Origin: Xenopus tropicalis
Lineage: Eukaryota; Chordata; Amphibia; Anura; Pipidae
Direction: 5' to 3'
DNA: 64,000 nucleotides
Assembly (NCBI RefSeq): GCF_000004195.4
Contig: NC_030684.2
Span: 105,973,929-106,037,928 of the forward strand
The first letter of the stretch is position 1. Each line of letters begins with the position of its first letter. This document shows positions 49,902-54,415 of the stretch, piece by piece. The position numbers and the translations under genes were made by a program. Below the pieces are notes generated by a model. It made no database searches. It worked only from the letters and a program-made list of their open reading frames with translations, and was not told the origin of the DNA.

Positions 49902-50725
49902 ATGTTAACTATTTATACTGTATATAAAGCATGCAGCAATATACATAAATCCTTGTTATGCTTATGATGTGTATGGTGCGAGTTCTAACGCGACACAAAT
50001 AAATGAATCCAGTGTTATTTCTGGGATTCTGTATAGGTGATAACTTTACGTGTATCCTTGTTGCATTCTCTAAGCTCATCTGACATGAAATCACAGCATG
50101 CATATAATGTGTCCCAAAAGTGCTTTCTTGGACATTTACTATGCCATCAATAAACATTTGAATACAAAACAATAAACACAAGCTTAAGTGTGGGGGAATG
50201 CTCCTTCTCAGGGCTGGTGTGGAGGGGACGGGGAACCTGTTAATGTAGGAAAGTTGGGGACCCCAAATCTAGCGAGAGATACATAAATCAGGGATGAACA
50301 CCCTGCAGTACCCCCAGCTGTTGTAAAGTTTCAACTCTCTGCCAGTTTGACAAGTTTAACAGCAACCTGATGGAGTACAGATTGGGCATCCCTTGCATAC
50401 ATACAGGAACTATCAATTGTTATTAAAAAGTGCCATTTTATCTACTTTTACAGTCAGAGGGACCAATTGATGCTAAGGGTCCCTGGAAAAGCAGTCTTTG
50501 TCCCTTCCCTAAAGTCAGCCCAACTGTTTCTAAAAGCCTGTAGCCTCATGGCACATGACATCCTGTGTTTCAGCATAGAAATACCCAAATGATTTCTCTC
50601 ATGAAACCAGCTGCACCCCCCACCCCCCAATATACATACACAGCCAGCCCAATACAATATATCTCCCTGGCTACCTACCTTTTGCTGGGAGGTCGGACTC
50701 GCAGAGCCACCCTGACGTTTGCCAT
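2944..50725 (-). CDS. stard9: stard9 (KIF16A), 5' part: 20 coding exons spanning motor, neck and FHA domains
   Basis: This is a kinesin-3/KIF16-type plus-end microtubule motor. Known family roles are integrity of pericentriolar material in mitosis and, through the C-terminal START domain, cholesterol-linked lysosome tubulation. I assembled about 624 codons from 20 exons with matching phases. Visible motifs are the P-loop GQTGSGKT (residues 103-110), switch I SSRSH (221-225), switch II DLAGSE (253-258), INRSL (275-279) and [16 protein letters not shown] (334-349). A Ser/Gly-rich insert at about 296-327 (SSCQSINS...SPSGGS) marks STARD9 rather than KIF16B. The FHA domain is at about 495-585. The start ATG has A at -3 and G at +4 and gives the family N-terminus [16 protein letters not shown]. 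No stop or frameshift interrupts the exons. The giant tail exon and START domain are outside the window. Identity rests on remembered family similarity. Confidence 0.96.
3746..3828 (-). CDS. stard9: stard9 coding exon 19 (end of FHA)
   Basis: Completes Gly564 and encodes residues 565-591: [20 protein letters not shown] then VLRQRRS. FRFNxPxEAA is the typical end of the kinesin-3 FHA domain. Acceptor tttcag|GAGA, donor TCT|gtaagt. Confidence 0.95.
3990..4485 (-). mobile_element. 496-bp element with 16-bp target duplication and hammerhead-like core
   Basis: The 16-mer ctagcttacaaacatg occurs directly on both sides (3,974-3,989 and 4,486-4,501), a perfect target-site duplication of retroelement length. 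Inside is a 24-bp inverted repeat (4,214-4,237 versus 4,467-4,490, overlapping the edge) around a hammerhead-ribozyme-like core on the minus strand. Such ribozymes are known in Penelope-like retroelements, so this is probably a short non-autonomous Penelope-like derivative. No open frame supports a protein. Confidence 0.65.
4369..4411 (-). ncRNA. Hammerhead ribozyme-like core
   Basis: Reading the minus strand: stem I ATTGC, core CTGATGA, an extra A, stem II GCAGG with loop AAATG and CCTGC, then GAAAC, palindromic ACGCGT, T at the cleavage position, and GCAAT closing stem I. All invariant core letters (CUGAUGA, GAA, A-U beside the cleavage site) are present. Helix III is only two base pairs, as in the minimal dimer-dependent hammerheads of Penelope-like elements. 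The extra A between the core and stem II could reduce activity. Confidence 0.5.
4742..4915. mobile_element. Foldback MITE (Xenopus-type, 174 bp)
   Basis: Inverted ends read TAAGGGGTATATTTATCATG at the left and its near-complement at the right, continuing for about 50 bp per arm (shared GTGTAAAAAGTGGAGTAAA). The loop is AT-rich. It abuts the next MITE at a TTA. Confidence 0.75.
4916..5227. mobile_element. Harbinger-like MITE, 312 bp, TTA target duplication
   Basis: Ends are GGGCTCTGGCACACGGGGAG and its complement, flanked by TTA on both sides. Long GC-rich inverted arms carry repeated AGTCGCCCGCG and CCGGCGAAAATGTAAGTCGC motifs, so the unit folds into a cruciform. The 3-bp TTA duplication suggests the PIF/Harbinger superfamily. 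Two further copies lie at 20.5 and 62.9 kb. Confidence 0.8.
5545..5682 (-). CDS. stard9: stard9 coding exon 18 (FHA core)
   Basis: Completes Val518 and encodes residues 519-563 plus the first base of Gly564: [31 protein letters not shown]. These are the central FHA strands (ERDHC, then the VNG/ING loop). Acceptor tttcag|TGTT, donor CAAG|gtaaaa. Confidence 0.97.
5797..6030. mobile_element. Degraded repeat of the 'CTAGCAACCAGAC' family
   Basis: Shares CCCTAGCAACCAGACAG and TTAAAG-type ends with the elements at 12.0 and 41.7 kb. Boundaries are approximate. It separates exons 17 and 18 of stard9. Confidence 0.4.
6096..6147 (-). CDS. stard9: stard9 coding exon 17 (FHA)
   Basis: Seventeen codons, residues 501-517 ([17 protein letters not shown]), plus the first base of Val518. 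It holds the FHA 'IGR' strand-loop. Acceptor gtctag|GAAG, donor ATTG|gtaagg. Confidence 0.95.
7219..7313. repeat. Inverted repeat, about 24-bp arms
   Basis: CTGATGTTCTTCTGGCTAGG near 7,219-7,243 is repeated as its near-complement at 7,290-7,313 with a spacer of about 46 bp. It is probably the core of a degraded MITE. No target duplication could be recognised. Confidence 0.6.
7563..8583 (-). mobile_element. Non-autonomous hAT element, copy 2
   Basis: Inverted orientation relative to copy 1. The left end is CAGTGCTGTCCAACTTCTGC and the right end AGTTGGACAGCGCTG. Flanking 8-mers gtattaag / gtataaac agree at 6 of 8 sites. It carries the same 34-bp minisatellite (7,925-8,285) and the same T/C-rich inner repeats. 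No coding capacity. Confidence 0.85.
7925..8285 (-). repeat. 34-bp minisatellite in hAT copy 2
   Basis: Tandem degenerate units in reverse orientation (TGTGTGCCATACTCTGCCTG...), with inverted boundary units at both ends that could form a hairpin. Confidence 0.88.
8655..8699. repeat. (AT)n microsatellite
   Basis: About 22 uninterrupted AT units next to a hAT end. Similar AT runs occur at 49,850-49,899, 58,256-58,282 and 61,791-61,822. Confidence 0.97.
9190..9445. mobile_element. MITE relic with 'GGATAACAG' end
   Basis: Contains ATAAACCCAATAGGATTGTT and ends in repeated CCGGATAACAGATCC. The same sequence string recurs at 36.0-36.3 kb, so both are copies of one frog repeat family. No exact ends were resolved here. 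Confidence 0.5.
9549..9728 (-). CDS. stard9: stard9 coding exon 16
   Basis: Sixty whole codons, residues 441-500, from [20 protein letters not shown] to the FHA entry [20 protein letters not shown]. It covers the linker helix and first FHA strands. One position reads STR where STARD9/KIF16B relatives, as I recall them, have STG. Acceptor tttcag|ATTG, donor AAAG|gtatgt. Confidence 0.96.
10279..10353 (-). CDS. stard9: stard9 coding exon 15
   Basis: Twenty-five whole codons, residues 416-440: [20 protein letters not shown] then QNELK. The motif QNELK before the FHA-proximal helix matches STARD9. Acceptor ctccag|AGAA; donor AAG|gttggt, the weakest donor in the gene. The upstream AG-AG repeat leaves a two-base ambiguity at the acceptor that phase resolves. 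Confidence 0.92.
10654..11016. mobile_element. T2/Kolobok-type MITE, 363 bp
   Basis: Left end TTAA|AAGTGATACTGACACC and right end GTGTCAGTATCACTT|TTAG. The right target copy is mutated from TTAA. It lies in intron 14 of stard9. Confidence 0.65.
11441..11518 (-). CDS. stard9: stard9 coding exon 14 (neck coiled coil)
   Basis: Twenty-six whole codons, residues 390-415: [20 protein letters not shown] then LQSFEI. This is the kinesin-3 neck helix. Acceptor ttcccag|GATG; donor ATA|gtgagt, a non-G exon end but a good intron consensus. Confidence 0.94.
11846..11943 (-). CDS. stard9: stard9 coding exon 13 (end of motor, neck)
   Basis: Completes Thr357 and encodes residues 358-389: [20 protein letters not shown] then [12 protein letters not shown]. 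This is the final motor helix (STLRYA) and the neck linker region. Acceptor attacag|CCGT, donor TGAG|gtaatt. Confidence 0.97.
12024..12370. mobile_element. T2-type MITE, degraded right end
   Basis: Starts TTAA|AGGGGTGGATCACCTTCATG and ends near AAAAGTTAATTTAAAGGATC. It includes the CTGGTTGCTAGG / AGCAACCAGA motif also seen at 5.9 and 41.9 kb. It lies in the intron between exons 12 and 13. Confidence 0.55.
12844..13044 (-). CDS. stard9: stard9 coding exon 12 (Ser/Gly insert and RDS-LT motif)
   Basis: Completes Ala290 and encodes residues 291-356 plus the first base of Thr357. It begins [14 protein letters not shown], runs through a Ser/Gly-rich insert of about 30 residues, then [19 protein letters not shown] and KTIMIA. 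The insert before VPYRDS is the main reason for calling STARD9 rather than KIF16B, which has a shorter segment there. Acceptor cttacag|CTCA, donor GCCA|gtaaga. Confidence 0.97.
13744..13841 (-). CDS. stard9: stard9 coding exon 11
   Basis: Completes Ser257 and encodes residues 258-289 plus the first base of Ala290: [20 protein letters not shown], then [17 protein letters not shown] replaces the more usual INKSL, a conservative change. Acceptor gtcttag|TGAG, donor TTAG|gtatgt. Confidence 0.96.
13941..14008 (-). CDS. stard9: stard9 coding exon 10 (switch II)
   Basis: Encodes residues 235-256 ([22 protein letters not shown]) plus two bases of Ser257. Together with exon 11 it forms the switch II motif DLAGSE. 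Acceptor tttacag|GCCA, donor GGAAG|gtgagc. An intron splitting the AGS codon is seen in the reading frame itself. Confidence 0.96.
14124..14196 (-). CDS. stard9: stard9 coding exon 9 (switch I)
   Basis: Completes Arg210 and encodes residues 211-234, [10 protein letters not shown] followed by [14 protein letters not shown]. The switch I SSRSH motif is intact. Acceptor ccaacag|CATT was chosen over a second AG six bases inside because only it keeps the phase and the conserved 'RITAATH' sequence. Donor CACAG|gtaagt. Confidence 0.95.
14425..14494 (-). CDS. stard9: stard9 coding exon 8
   Basis: Completes Gly187 and encodes residues 188-209 ([22 protein letters not shown]) plus two bases of Arg210. 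This is the helix leading to switch I. Acceptor aaacag|GTTT, donor ACCG|gtaaaa. Confidence 0.93.
16719..16831 (-). CDS. stard9: stard9 coding exon 7
   Basis: Completes Ser149 and encodes residues 150-186 plus the first base of Gly187: [13 protein letters not shown], then [14 protein letters not shown]. Both are classical kinesin motor blocks (the 'EIYNE' strand and the 'VREHP...GPYV' segment of kinesin-3). Acceptor tttttag|CTTT, donor CAAG|gtatgc. Confidence 0.97.
16987..17048 (-). CDS. stard9: stard9 coding exon 6
   Basis: Encodes residues 129-148 ([20 protein letters not shown]) plus two bases of Ser149. Acceptor tttgcag|GGTC, donor TCAG|gtaagg. It lies only 151 bp from exon 5 and 155 bp from exon 7. 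Confidence 0.93.
17200..17232 (-). CDS. stard9: stard9 coding exon 5 (33-bp microexon)
   Basis: Eleven whole codons, [11 protein letters not shown], residues 118-128, matching the 'GLTPRICE' block found after the P-loop in KIF16-type motors. Acceptor cctgcag|GCTT, donor GAG|gtacgt. It is too short to show up as a long open frame. Confidence 0.94.
17805..18000 (+). repeat. Dispersed repeat, first of a pair
   Basis: Shares a run of blocks with 19,376-19,540: AATATTCAGT...ATTAACATGTTC, AAGTGGTT.ATCAACAT, ATAAAGATTTGCCTACT and GCACAC.AGAAA. The class of element is not recognised. Confidence 0.6.
18610..18726 (-). CDS. stard9: stard9 coding exon 4 (P-loop)
   Basis: Encodes residues 79-117 in 39 whole codons: [26 protein letters not shown]. 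The Walker A P-loop GQTGSGKT is intact, so ATP binding is expected. Acceptor attgcag|GTTT, donor CCA|gtgagt. Confidence 0.97.
19376..19540 (+). repeat. Dispersed repeat, second of a pair
   Basis: Direct-orientation partner of 17,805-18,000, about 1.4 kb away. The two copies fall on either side of stard9 exon 4, one in intron 4 and the other in intron 3. Confidence 0.6.
20530..20738. mobile_element. Harbinger-like MITE, 209 bp, second copy
   Basis: Same ends as the 4,916-5,227 element (GGGCTCTGGCACACGGGGAG) with TTA on both sides. It is internally shorter, having lost part of one GC-rich arm. Ends are well preserved, which suggests a recent insertion. Confidence 0.82.
21413..21735 (+). repeat. 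34-bp minisatellite in hAT copy 3
   Basis: About eight to nine units in the same orientation as copy 1, ending in a short inverted segment with TGCTGCCTGTGTGTGCCATA. Confidence 0.9.
21895..22624 (+). mobile_element. Solo LTR, 730 bp, nested in hAT copy 3
   Basis: Starts TGTAAG and ends CTTACA, flanked by a 4-bp duplication ATAT. Comparison with hAT copy 1, which lacks it, shows the uninterrupted site. It has AT-rich 3' structure with TCTGCTTCTCAAAAGAACCG near the end. A copy of the same length lies at 61,757-62,488. No internal retroviral genes are present, so the lineage (Gypsy-like or endogenous retrovirus) is not determined. Confidence 0.8.
23725..23835. mobile_element. Fragment of 'GGTCTGACTGGGCC' hAT-like MITE
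   Basis: Begins CAGGGTCTGACTGGGCCACC and shares the GGGCCACCAGG / CCTGGTGGGCCC internal inverted motif with the element at 60.7 kb. The other end is not clear. Confidence 0.4.
24204..25257 (-). mobile_element. Tc1/mariner element, 1,054 bp, internally deleted
   Basis: Ends CAGTGGCTTGCAAAAGTATT and its complement are flanked by TA on both sides, the Tc1/mariner signature. The inverted repeats extend to about 220 bp each. The centre encodes the C-terminal half of a Tc1 transposase on the minus strand; a complete element is expected to be about 1.6 kb. It interrupts a retroposon tail: the sequence on the two sides joins into the same GCTATACATAAGTAG-like string seen near 59.5 kb. Confidence 0.93.
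24426..24944 (-). pseudogene. Tc1-type transposase, C-terminal half
   Basis: The frame keeps [31 protein letters not shown] (second catalytic Asp region) and [19 protein letters not shown] (the DDE-motif Glu). The DNA-binding N-terminus and first catalytic Asp are missing. A conserved VWRK block just upstream is in another frame, so there is also a frameshift near 24,935. It cannot make active transposase. Confidence 0.88.
25258..25315 (+). repeat. Retroposon 3' tail with ATAC repeats
   Basis: AAGTAGTGCTTTATAAATAA followed by several ATAC units. The matching first part of the tail lies just left of the Tc1 element, near 24,190-24,203. Related tails occur at 56.3 and 59.4 kb. Confidence 0.6.
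27343..27506. mobile_element. hAT-like MITE remnant
   Basis: The right end GCCCAGTCTGACCCTG and internal GCCCACCAGG.TTTTTTCTGG match the 23.7 and 60.7 kb elements. The left end is altered. Confidence 0.4.
28190..29125. mobile_element. CpG-containing MITE carrying a 52-bp minisatellite
   Basis: Flanks of the array are rich in ACGAT/CGTA motifs, and the outer parts are imperfect inverted repeats (TTGTGGAAAAAAATTGTATT against the complement of AAATTTTTCCCAATT). Exact ends and target duplication are not resolved. Confidence 0.5.
28341..28964 (+). repeat. 52-bp minisatellite, 12 units
   Basis: 624 bp, exactly 12 x 52. The unit starts ACTTTCCTTGGGCC.GGTTGG and ends CCCTATGGGAG. Inner units differ by only one or two bases, while the first and last are the most divergent. 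This is the pattern expected if unequal exchange homogenises the middle. Confidence 0.95.
29180..29736. mobile_element. Harbinger-like MITE, 557 bp, with a 39-bp minisatellite
   Basis: Ends GGGGCTGATTTACTAATCC and GGATTAGTAAATGTGCCCC are inverted repeats flanked by TAA on both sides. The inside is almost entirely tandem repeat. Confidence 0.8.
29266..29610 (+). repeat. 39-bp minisatellite, about nine units
   Basis: The unit is close to GTGAATTGTCGCGACTTTTT followed by CATAGCCATTATGACTTTC. Because 39 is a multiple of three, every frame without a stop stays open, producing repetitive 13-residue peptides on both strands that are not genes. Confidence 0.93.
32002..32419. mobile_element. T2/Kolobok-type MITE, 418 bp
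   Basis: Inverted ends AGGAACAGTAACACCAAAAA with perfect TTAA on both sides. The two halves are complementary over most of their length (shared GCAGATAACAGATA and TTTATATAAATAAGCTGCT-type blocks), so it folds into one long hairpin. Confidence 0.88.
32555..32705. mobile_element. Small foldback element
   Basis: CTTTTGGTTGTGCTTGCACC at the left is matched by the complement of GGGTGCAGACACAACCAAAT at the right, around a GC-rich centre. No clear target duplication. Confidence 0.5.
33832..33939 (+). CDS. Candidate 35-aa single-pass membrane microprotein
   Basis: I do not recognise this gene. The short frame [20 protein letters not shown]...RRNHYNSKK has a hydrophobic segment at residues 8-26 and a basic C-terminal tail, the layout of a small tail-anchored or type III membrane peptide. 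It lies on the strand opposite stard9, in intron 3. A good splice acceptor (tttttcctgtag) ends at 33,729, and an ATTAAA polyadenylation signal lies at 34,226-34,231, so the segment could be a terminal exon. Start context is mixed: G at +4 but T at -3. A 36-codon frame can occur by chance. Confidence 0.27.
   Translation: MADNLEPILSMLVKVAISVILFIWACRRNHYNSKK
35584..35925. mobile_element. MITE relic with 'CGTGTATGGCCAGC' end
   Basis: Left side CCCGTGGCACACGATGCAGA and right side CTGAACGTGTATGGCCAGCT form imperfect inverted ends, with internal TAGTCTGAATG / GACTAAAATCTGAA motifs. No target duplication was identified. Confidence 0.35.
36039..36330. mobile_element. MITE with 'CAGGNNC...GGATAACAG' ends
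   Basis: Left TGCAGGACCCTGGGTTTTCC, right GGATAACAGATACCATGCCTGCA. It shares ATAAACCCAATAGGATTGTT with 9.2 kb. It seems joined directly to a retroposon tail at 35.9-36.0 kb (GTAAGCTCTATTGAGCAGGA). Confidence 0.55.
37404..37520 (-). CDS. stard9: stard9 coding exon 3
   Basis: Encodes residues 40-78 in 39 whole codons, including [20 protein letters not shown], the conserved stretch before the nucleotide pocket. Acceptor tttgcag|CTGG, donor GTG|gtatga. It is followed by the longest intron seen here, about 18.7 kb. Confidence 0.95.
40654..40723 (-). CDS. stard9: stard9 coding exon 2
   Basis: Seventy bases completing Arg16 and encoding residues 17-39 ([16 protein letters not shown]...IR), the N-terminal part of the motor domain. 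Acceptor tttgcag|AGAG, donor AAGG|gtaagt. Phases join exon 1 (two bases) and exon 3 (codon boundary). Ending the exon on AGG rather than one base earlier is required by the phase of exon 3. Confidence 0.92.
41739..42150. mobile_element. Degraded T2-type repeat of the 'CTAGCAACCAGGC' family
   Basis: Begins near TTAAATTAAAGGGGGTG and contains CCCTAGCAACCAGGCAG, as at 5.9 and 12.2 kb. The right boundary is uncertain. It lies in stard9 intron 1. Confidence 0.45.
42625..42794. mobile_element. Degraded MITE with 'GGGGCTGATTT' end
   Basis: GGGGCTGATTTGCAAACATA at the left matches the complement of TATGTTAAATCAGTCC at the right, with complementary GTGCACAAG / CTTGTGCAAAT inner blocks. It is related in ends to the 29.2 kb element. 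Confidence 0.5.
43548..44729 (+). mobile_element. Non-autonomous hAT element, copy 4
   Basis: Ends CGGTGCTGTCCAACT and AGTTGGATAGCACTG, with a perfect 8-bp duplication CCTTACAG (43,540-43,547 and 44,730-44,737). It has the longest and most uniform 34-bp array of the four copies and lacks the inner right portion seen in copies 1 to 3. It lies in stard9 intron 1. Confidence 0.93.
43980..44548 (+). repeat. 34-bp minisatellite in hAT copy 4
   Basis: About 16 units with two main variants, GGCAGCATAGGGCA and GGCAGGGTAGGGCA, clustered so that GCATA types dominate the left and GGGTA types the right. A single inverted unit starts the array. The minus strand has no stop in three frames for about 600 bp, an artefact of the repeat. 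Confidence 0.95.
45620..45811. mobile_element. Harbinger-like MITE, 192 bp, TTA duplication
   Basis: Ends GGCTAATGCCACATGTAGCA and its near-complement, flanked by TTA on both sides. Centre has CGGGTGCAGGCACATGTAGC. It shares its end sequence with the 46.5 kb element. Confidence 0.75.
46514..46822. mobile_element. Harbinger-like MITE, 309 bp, TAA duplication
   Basis: Ends GGCTAATGTCAGACCAGGCA and its complement, flanked by TAA on both sides. It is a long GC-moderate foldback with repeated CGAATGAATGGAATACGC / GCGTATTCCATTCATTCG arms. Ends are almost perfect, which suggests a young copy. Confidence 0.82.
49850..49899. repeat. (AT)n microsatellite, interrupted
   Basis: About 25 AT units with one C interruption, 0.8 kb from stard9 exon 1 on the intron side. 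Confidence 0.95.
50679..50725 (-). CDS. stard9: stard9 coding exon 1 (start codon)
   Basis: The exon encodes residues 1-15 plus two bases of Arg16: the first beta strand of the motor, [15 protein letters not shown]. The donor is AAAAG|gtaggt. The ATG lies in a strong initiation context (A at -3, G at +4). Intron 1 after it is about 10 kb and contains a hAT element at 43.5-44.7 kb. The 5' UTR continues toward higher coordinates; its extent cannot be fixed from sequence alone. Confidence 0.93.
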
Positions 50726-51089
50726 TCTGACAGAGTGGGGTGCCACATATCCCTTCCCCACTACATGAATGACTCCCTACATGAGGAGATTTGGGGAGAG
50801 CAGTCCCTCTGCAGGACCCCAATACTTTAGAAGCCACAGGCTGGATCACACTGAGCAGGAGGCAGAACCTCCCAGGGCTCCGATACTAGGGGTGCGCCTT
50901 CTCCACTGTCAATCACCCTAGGTAGCCAGTTTCAGAAAAGACGGAATAAAGTAGTCGCCGCCTCTCTTTGCCTTGGTGTGTCCAATCTCTTCAGGACCTG
51001 CCCATTCTGCATACAGCTGGGGAAGCTAATTCGCTTGCATGGTTCTGGCATCTGTTTTAGGTTAGTTCCTTCTGTTTCAACCCAATGTG

Positions 51090-51365
51090 ATTGGAAAAGT
51101 CTCAAGGATTGGAATAAGCAGTTGGATGGGAAAACCAGCTTCAGTTGCTGTGATTTTATGAGCAGCCCTTAAAGGGAACATATTATGTCATCCTCATCTC
51201 CTAGTATTATTCTATGCCCCTTCCTTTAAATATAATACTTTTTCATAACAGAGCTGCAGAGAGATCCTCTTTTCTCAGTGTCTGGGCTAAAAAGAGGGCT
51301 GGTCACGACTATTCATTTCTCCACAGGCAGAGAGTGACTGCAATAGGATCCCAAGCCCCGCCCCC
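51090..51365 (-). promoter_or_regulatory. Promoter-like motifs upstream of stard9 exon 1
   Basis: On the minus strand there are two CCAAT boxes 18 bp apart (complements at 51,090-51,094 and 51,108-51,112) and an 11-bp Sp1-type GC box at 51,355-51,365. They sit about 365 to 640 bp upstream of the ATG. There is no clear TATA box, as expected for a broadly expressed gene. The assignment is by position and motif only; the transcription start is unknown. Confidence 0.35.
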
Positions 51366-52540
51366 ATGCCTCTCTGCTCCCAGCCTTACTAAACTGTCTT
51401 ACTCTCATGGAGATTAGCGGCACTCTAGCACACTCAGACCTGTAACATTCTCTTATTTAAAATACTTTTATTTGTACATCTTCTACTGTGCATAGCAGCC
51501 TATGGGATGTACACCCTCCATTACAGCAGCTTCTTATAGAATGCTTTGGCCCTTCTGCTGTCAGACAGTCACAACAGTCACAATGTGTCACCTAGTATTC
51601 TGAAGCTGTGCAAGGTTTCCTGCTGGAGGAAACTTTGGACGACTTTTGGTTGCCTGCGGTAGCTAAGATTGAACCACAAGTGACTAATCTCCCCGTAGGT
51701 CATAACCCTAACAGGTCACCGGAAGTAAGCCATTTACCCAAACTGTAGGGTCACACTGTTTTGGGGGAGTGTGGCCTGGATGGAACAGTGACCAGAGTGG
51801 CTGGGGGGAATTTGGTATATCAAAGAGACACCTGAATTTGAAGGAATCTGGGTTGACATTTGTGTCCTTGTGGCATGTGCATCCGCAGAGAAATTTCCAG
51901 GGCGGGGGGGGGGGACAAAGTCAGCTATCAAATACAACCTGTTTTTCTAGACTAAGCCTGTATACAATAACTAGGTGTACAGGTAAAGCCAAGTTAATAG
52001 GACATTGGTTATATGACTTCATAGTTTACATAGATGTCTGGACAATCTTTATACATTTTTATAAATGTTTATACTGAGAGATGTATTAGATAAAGAGATA
52101 GTTTAGCAGGACAGGCATACAGTAATGGAGCTGCCAATCAATAGGGAGACTGACCCAAACATAAGATATGGCAATATACACACACAATAAATACAAATGG
52201 GCTCAGACTGGGATTTGTTAGGTTCCCTTGGTTCAGCAACCACAAATAGCCATGTCCCCCACTTAATAAACCACAAGACATTAGAGCTCCTGAACAACTG
52301 CAGACACAGTGGGTAACTTGCATTATCAATTTTCTTTTTGATAAAAAAAAAAAAGCAATACAAAGTCTGGGTCAAGTAAAGTTCTAGAAAGGCCCAACTT
52401 ACTATACAATAGGGCTCATGTTTGTCCGCAAGGGCATTTGCAGTTTCTTGCACTCTCCCCACAGTCAGTTGCACATAAAACTACTTTCATTAAAGGTACT
52501 TGTGTCCAAACGTGCTCCTTGCACTTCAATGAAGTTGAGC

Positions 52541-52726
52541 TCAGCACCAGTCAGTCCTTCCTCCCTTCCAGTCTGAAGTGAGCACTGCTGCAGCTATTGA
52601 CACATGGCTCTGTGGAGCTCCCATCACCTCCTGACCAGGTGGTAGCTCCAGGGTTCCCTCAGCACCCTGTGTCAATTGATGCAGCACAGTTGTGGCTAAA
52701 GAGTTGGGAGCAGATGTCATTTGCAC
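52541..52726 (-). other. Protein-like open frame, weak candidate
   Basis: Sixty-one codons from MQMTSAPNSLATTVLHQLTQ onward, GC-richer than its surroundings and of ordinary amino-acid composition. A possible acceptor (tctttattag) lies just upstream of the ATG. No motif or family is recognised, and no partner exon was found. It lies about 1.8 kb upstream of stard9 exon 1 on the same strand, so it could be part of an upstream non-coding exon. Confidence 0.15.
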
Positions 52727-53690
52727 ACCTAATAAAGATTACCGGAAAATATTATTATATAATATGATTTACTACATAACACTTGAACAGTTGCGTCCAT
52801 TTAAACGACTTGGACACAGTTGTGCTTTGCAGATGCAGTGCAACTGCGTATGATTCAACACCTGCAATGACGCATACATTTTCAGAAAAACTGATGCAAT
52901 GTGGGAAAAACACATGGTTATTCATTTCTACTGCAGTGTTGCAGAATATGGTGCATTATAAATATATGTTACAAACATTGCTATTACTGACCCCCGAAAC
53001 AATGTTGCAAACCAGCTGATTTAAGCTCATTAACAGACCTGGAGGAAAATGACTCCTCTTACATTGTTTTAGTCAGACCCAAAAAAAATGGATAAGTAAA
53101 CAGACACTTATTTTAACTGCAAGTCCATTTACAAATAATTTTAAAACCATTGAAATTAATTATTACTGTATATTGAAAAGTTGCTTAGAATGACACTTAT
53201 CTCTTGTTGGGTCCTCCTCTGTCCCAATGGAGGAGTGGGGGTCACCAATACTTGCCTCCATTTTCTTCTTTTATTTTTTAAATTGTTTCAAATACATTAG
53301 CAGGTTTTTTTGTACTGAATCCAAAGGGTGGGTTCTCACCACCTTCTTCCTTTTGCATATGTACTGTAATTCTCTCCTTCCCTTTGGGATTATAGAGCAG
53401 AAATCTTTCCCTCTAGACCAGCACAGGTTTTGTAGTCCCCTTACAACCATTTATTGGGTCCTGTCAGTGATCTGACATTGACCAGCTTGGCTCACTAAAT
53501 TATCTTTGAAAAAAATGCAATTTTTTTTAGGAAAGTGAGGGCATTTGGATAATGTTAAATTTCTGACAGGGCCATAAATATTTTAGTGAGTGGGAAACCT
53601 GTGCTGGAGTACAGCAGCTTCTTTCCTTCAGCTGACAGCACAGCCACTGGGTCAAGTAAACAGACACACTAGAAAGAGACTGCAAATTAA

Positions 53691-54181
53691 AGGAGAATGC
53701 AAGTCAAAATTTAAAAAGCATACTGCCCAATAGTCCTCCTATTGTTTAGTAAAAACGCCACACTTTTGGCTCACCTAATCAAATATTTACTCAGTCACAC
53801 TTACTTCACATTTTCTAGAACAGGCAGCCATCTCTAAAAAGGTATTCTCCCTTCCTTTCCCTCCTTGCTTCATACTGCACATGTGTTTCATTCCCTCCCC
53901 TCTGCCAGATCCGCTTCTGATTGGCTGGTGGGCATGTGTAGCTCAGAACAGGAGACAGGATCAAGTTACACACATGCTCGGAGAATAGGAAGGCTGCCGC
54001 TGGCACCTACAGGAAGGGGAGAGAGATTTCAGTGATGTCACTGTAGTCTTCACACTGCTGTTGGCTGCCAGCACCATATCTCAGAGAAGCAAGCAGGGAT
54101 CTGGGAATTTAGATATGCAGTAAGTACTAAAAAGAATGCCTCTAGGCTTACTTTTAATTTATATTAACCTTTCATTGTCCT
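53691..54181. mobile_element. T2/Kolobok-type MITE, 491 bp
   Basis: Left TTAA|AGGAGAATGCAAGTCAAAA, right TTTCATTGTCCT|TTAA, perfect TTAA duplication. It carries a CTGATTGGCTGG CCAAT-type sequence and a GC-rich centre shared with the 56.4 kb element. Confidence 0.8.
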
Positions 54182-54257
54182 TTAAACTGAAATTATTGTA
54201 AATCTTTCTTATATTATATTATGTATTATATATATATATATATACACACATATAACT

Positions 54258-54415
54258 CTTCAAAAGGACCCACACACCAATTTGCAGTGAATCAAGTAGT
54301 TTTTATTTAGTGCATCTATGCATCCAACTAAAGTGGGCTGAAACATTGTATGTATAGATGCACTATATAAAAACTACTTGATTCACTGCAAATTGGAGTG
54401 CATGTCCTTTTGAAG
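54258..54415. repeat. Long inverted repeat, about 66-bp arms
   Basis: Arms 54,258-54,323 and 54,350-54,415 are over 85% complementary (shared CAATTTGCAGTGAATCAAGT, then AGTTTTTAT.TAGTGCATCT). The 26-bp spacer ends with GGGCTGAAACATTG, resembling the GAAAC half of a hammerhead ribozyme. No target duplication seen. Confidence 0.8.
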
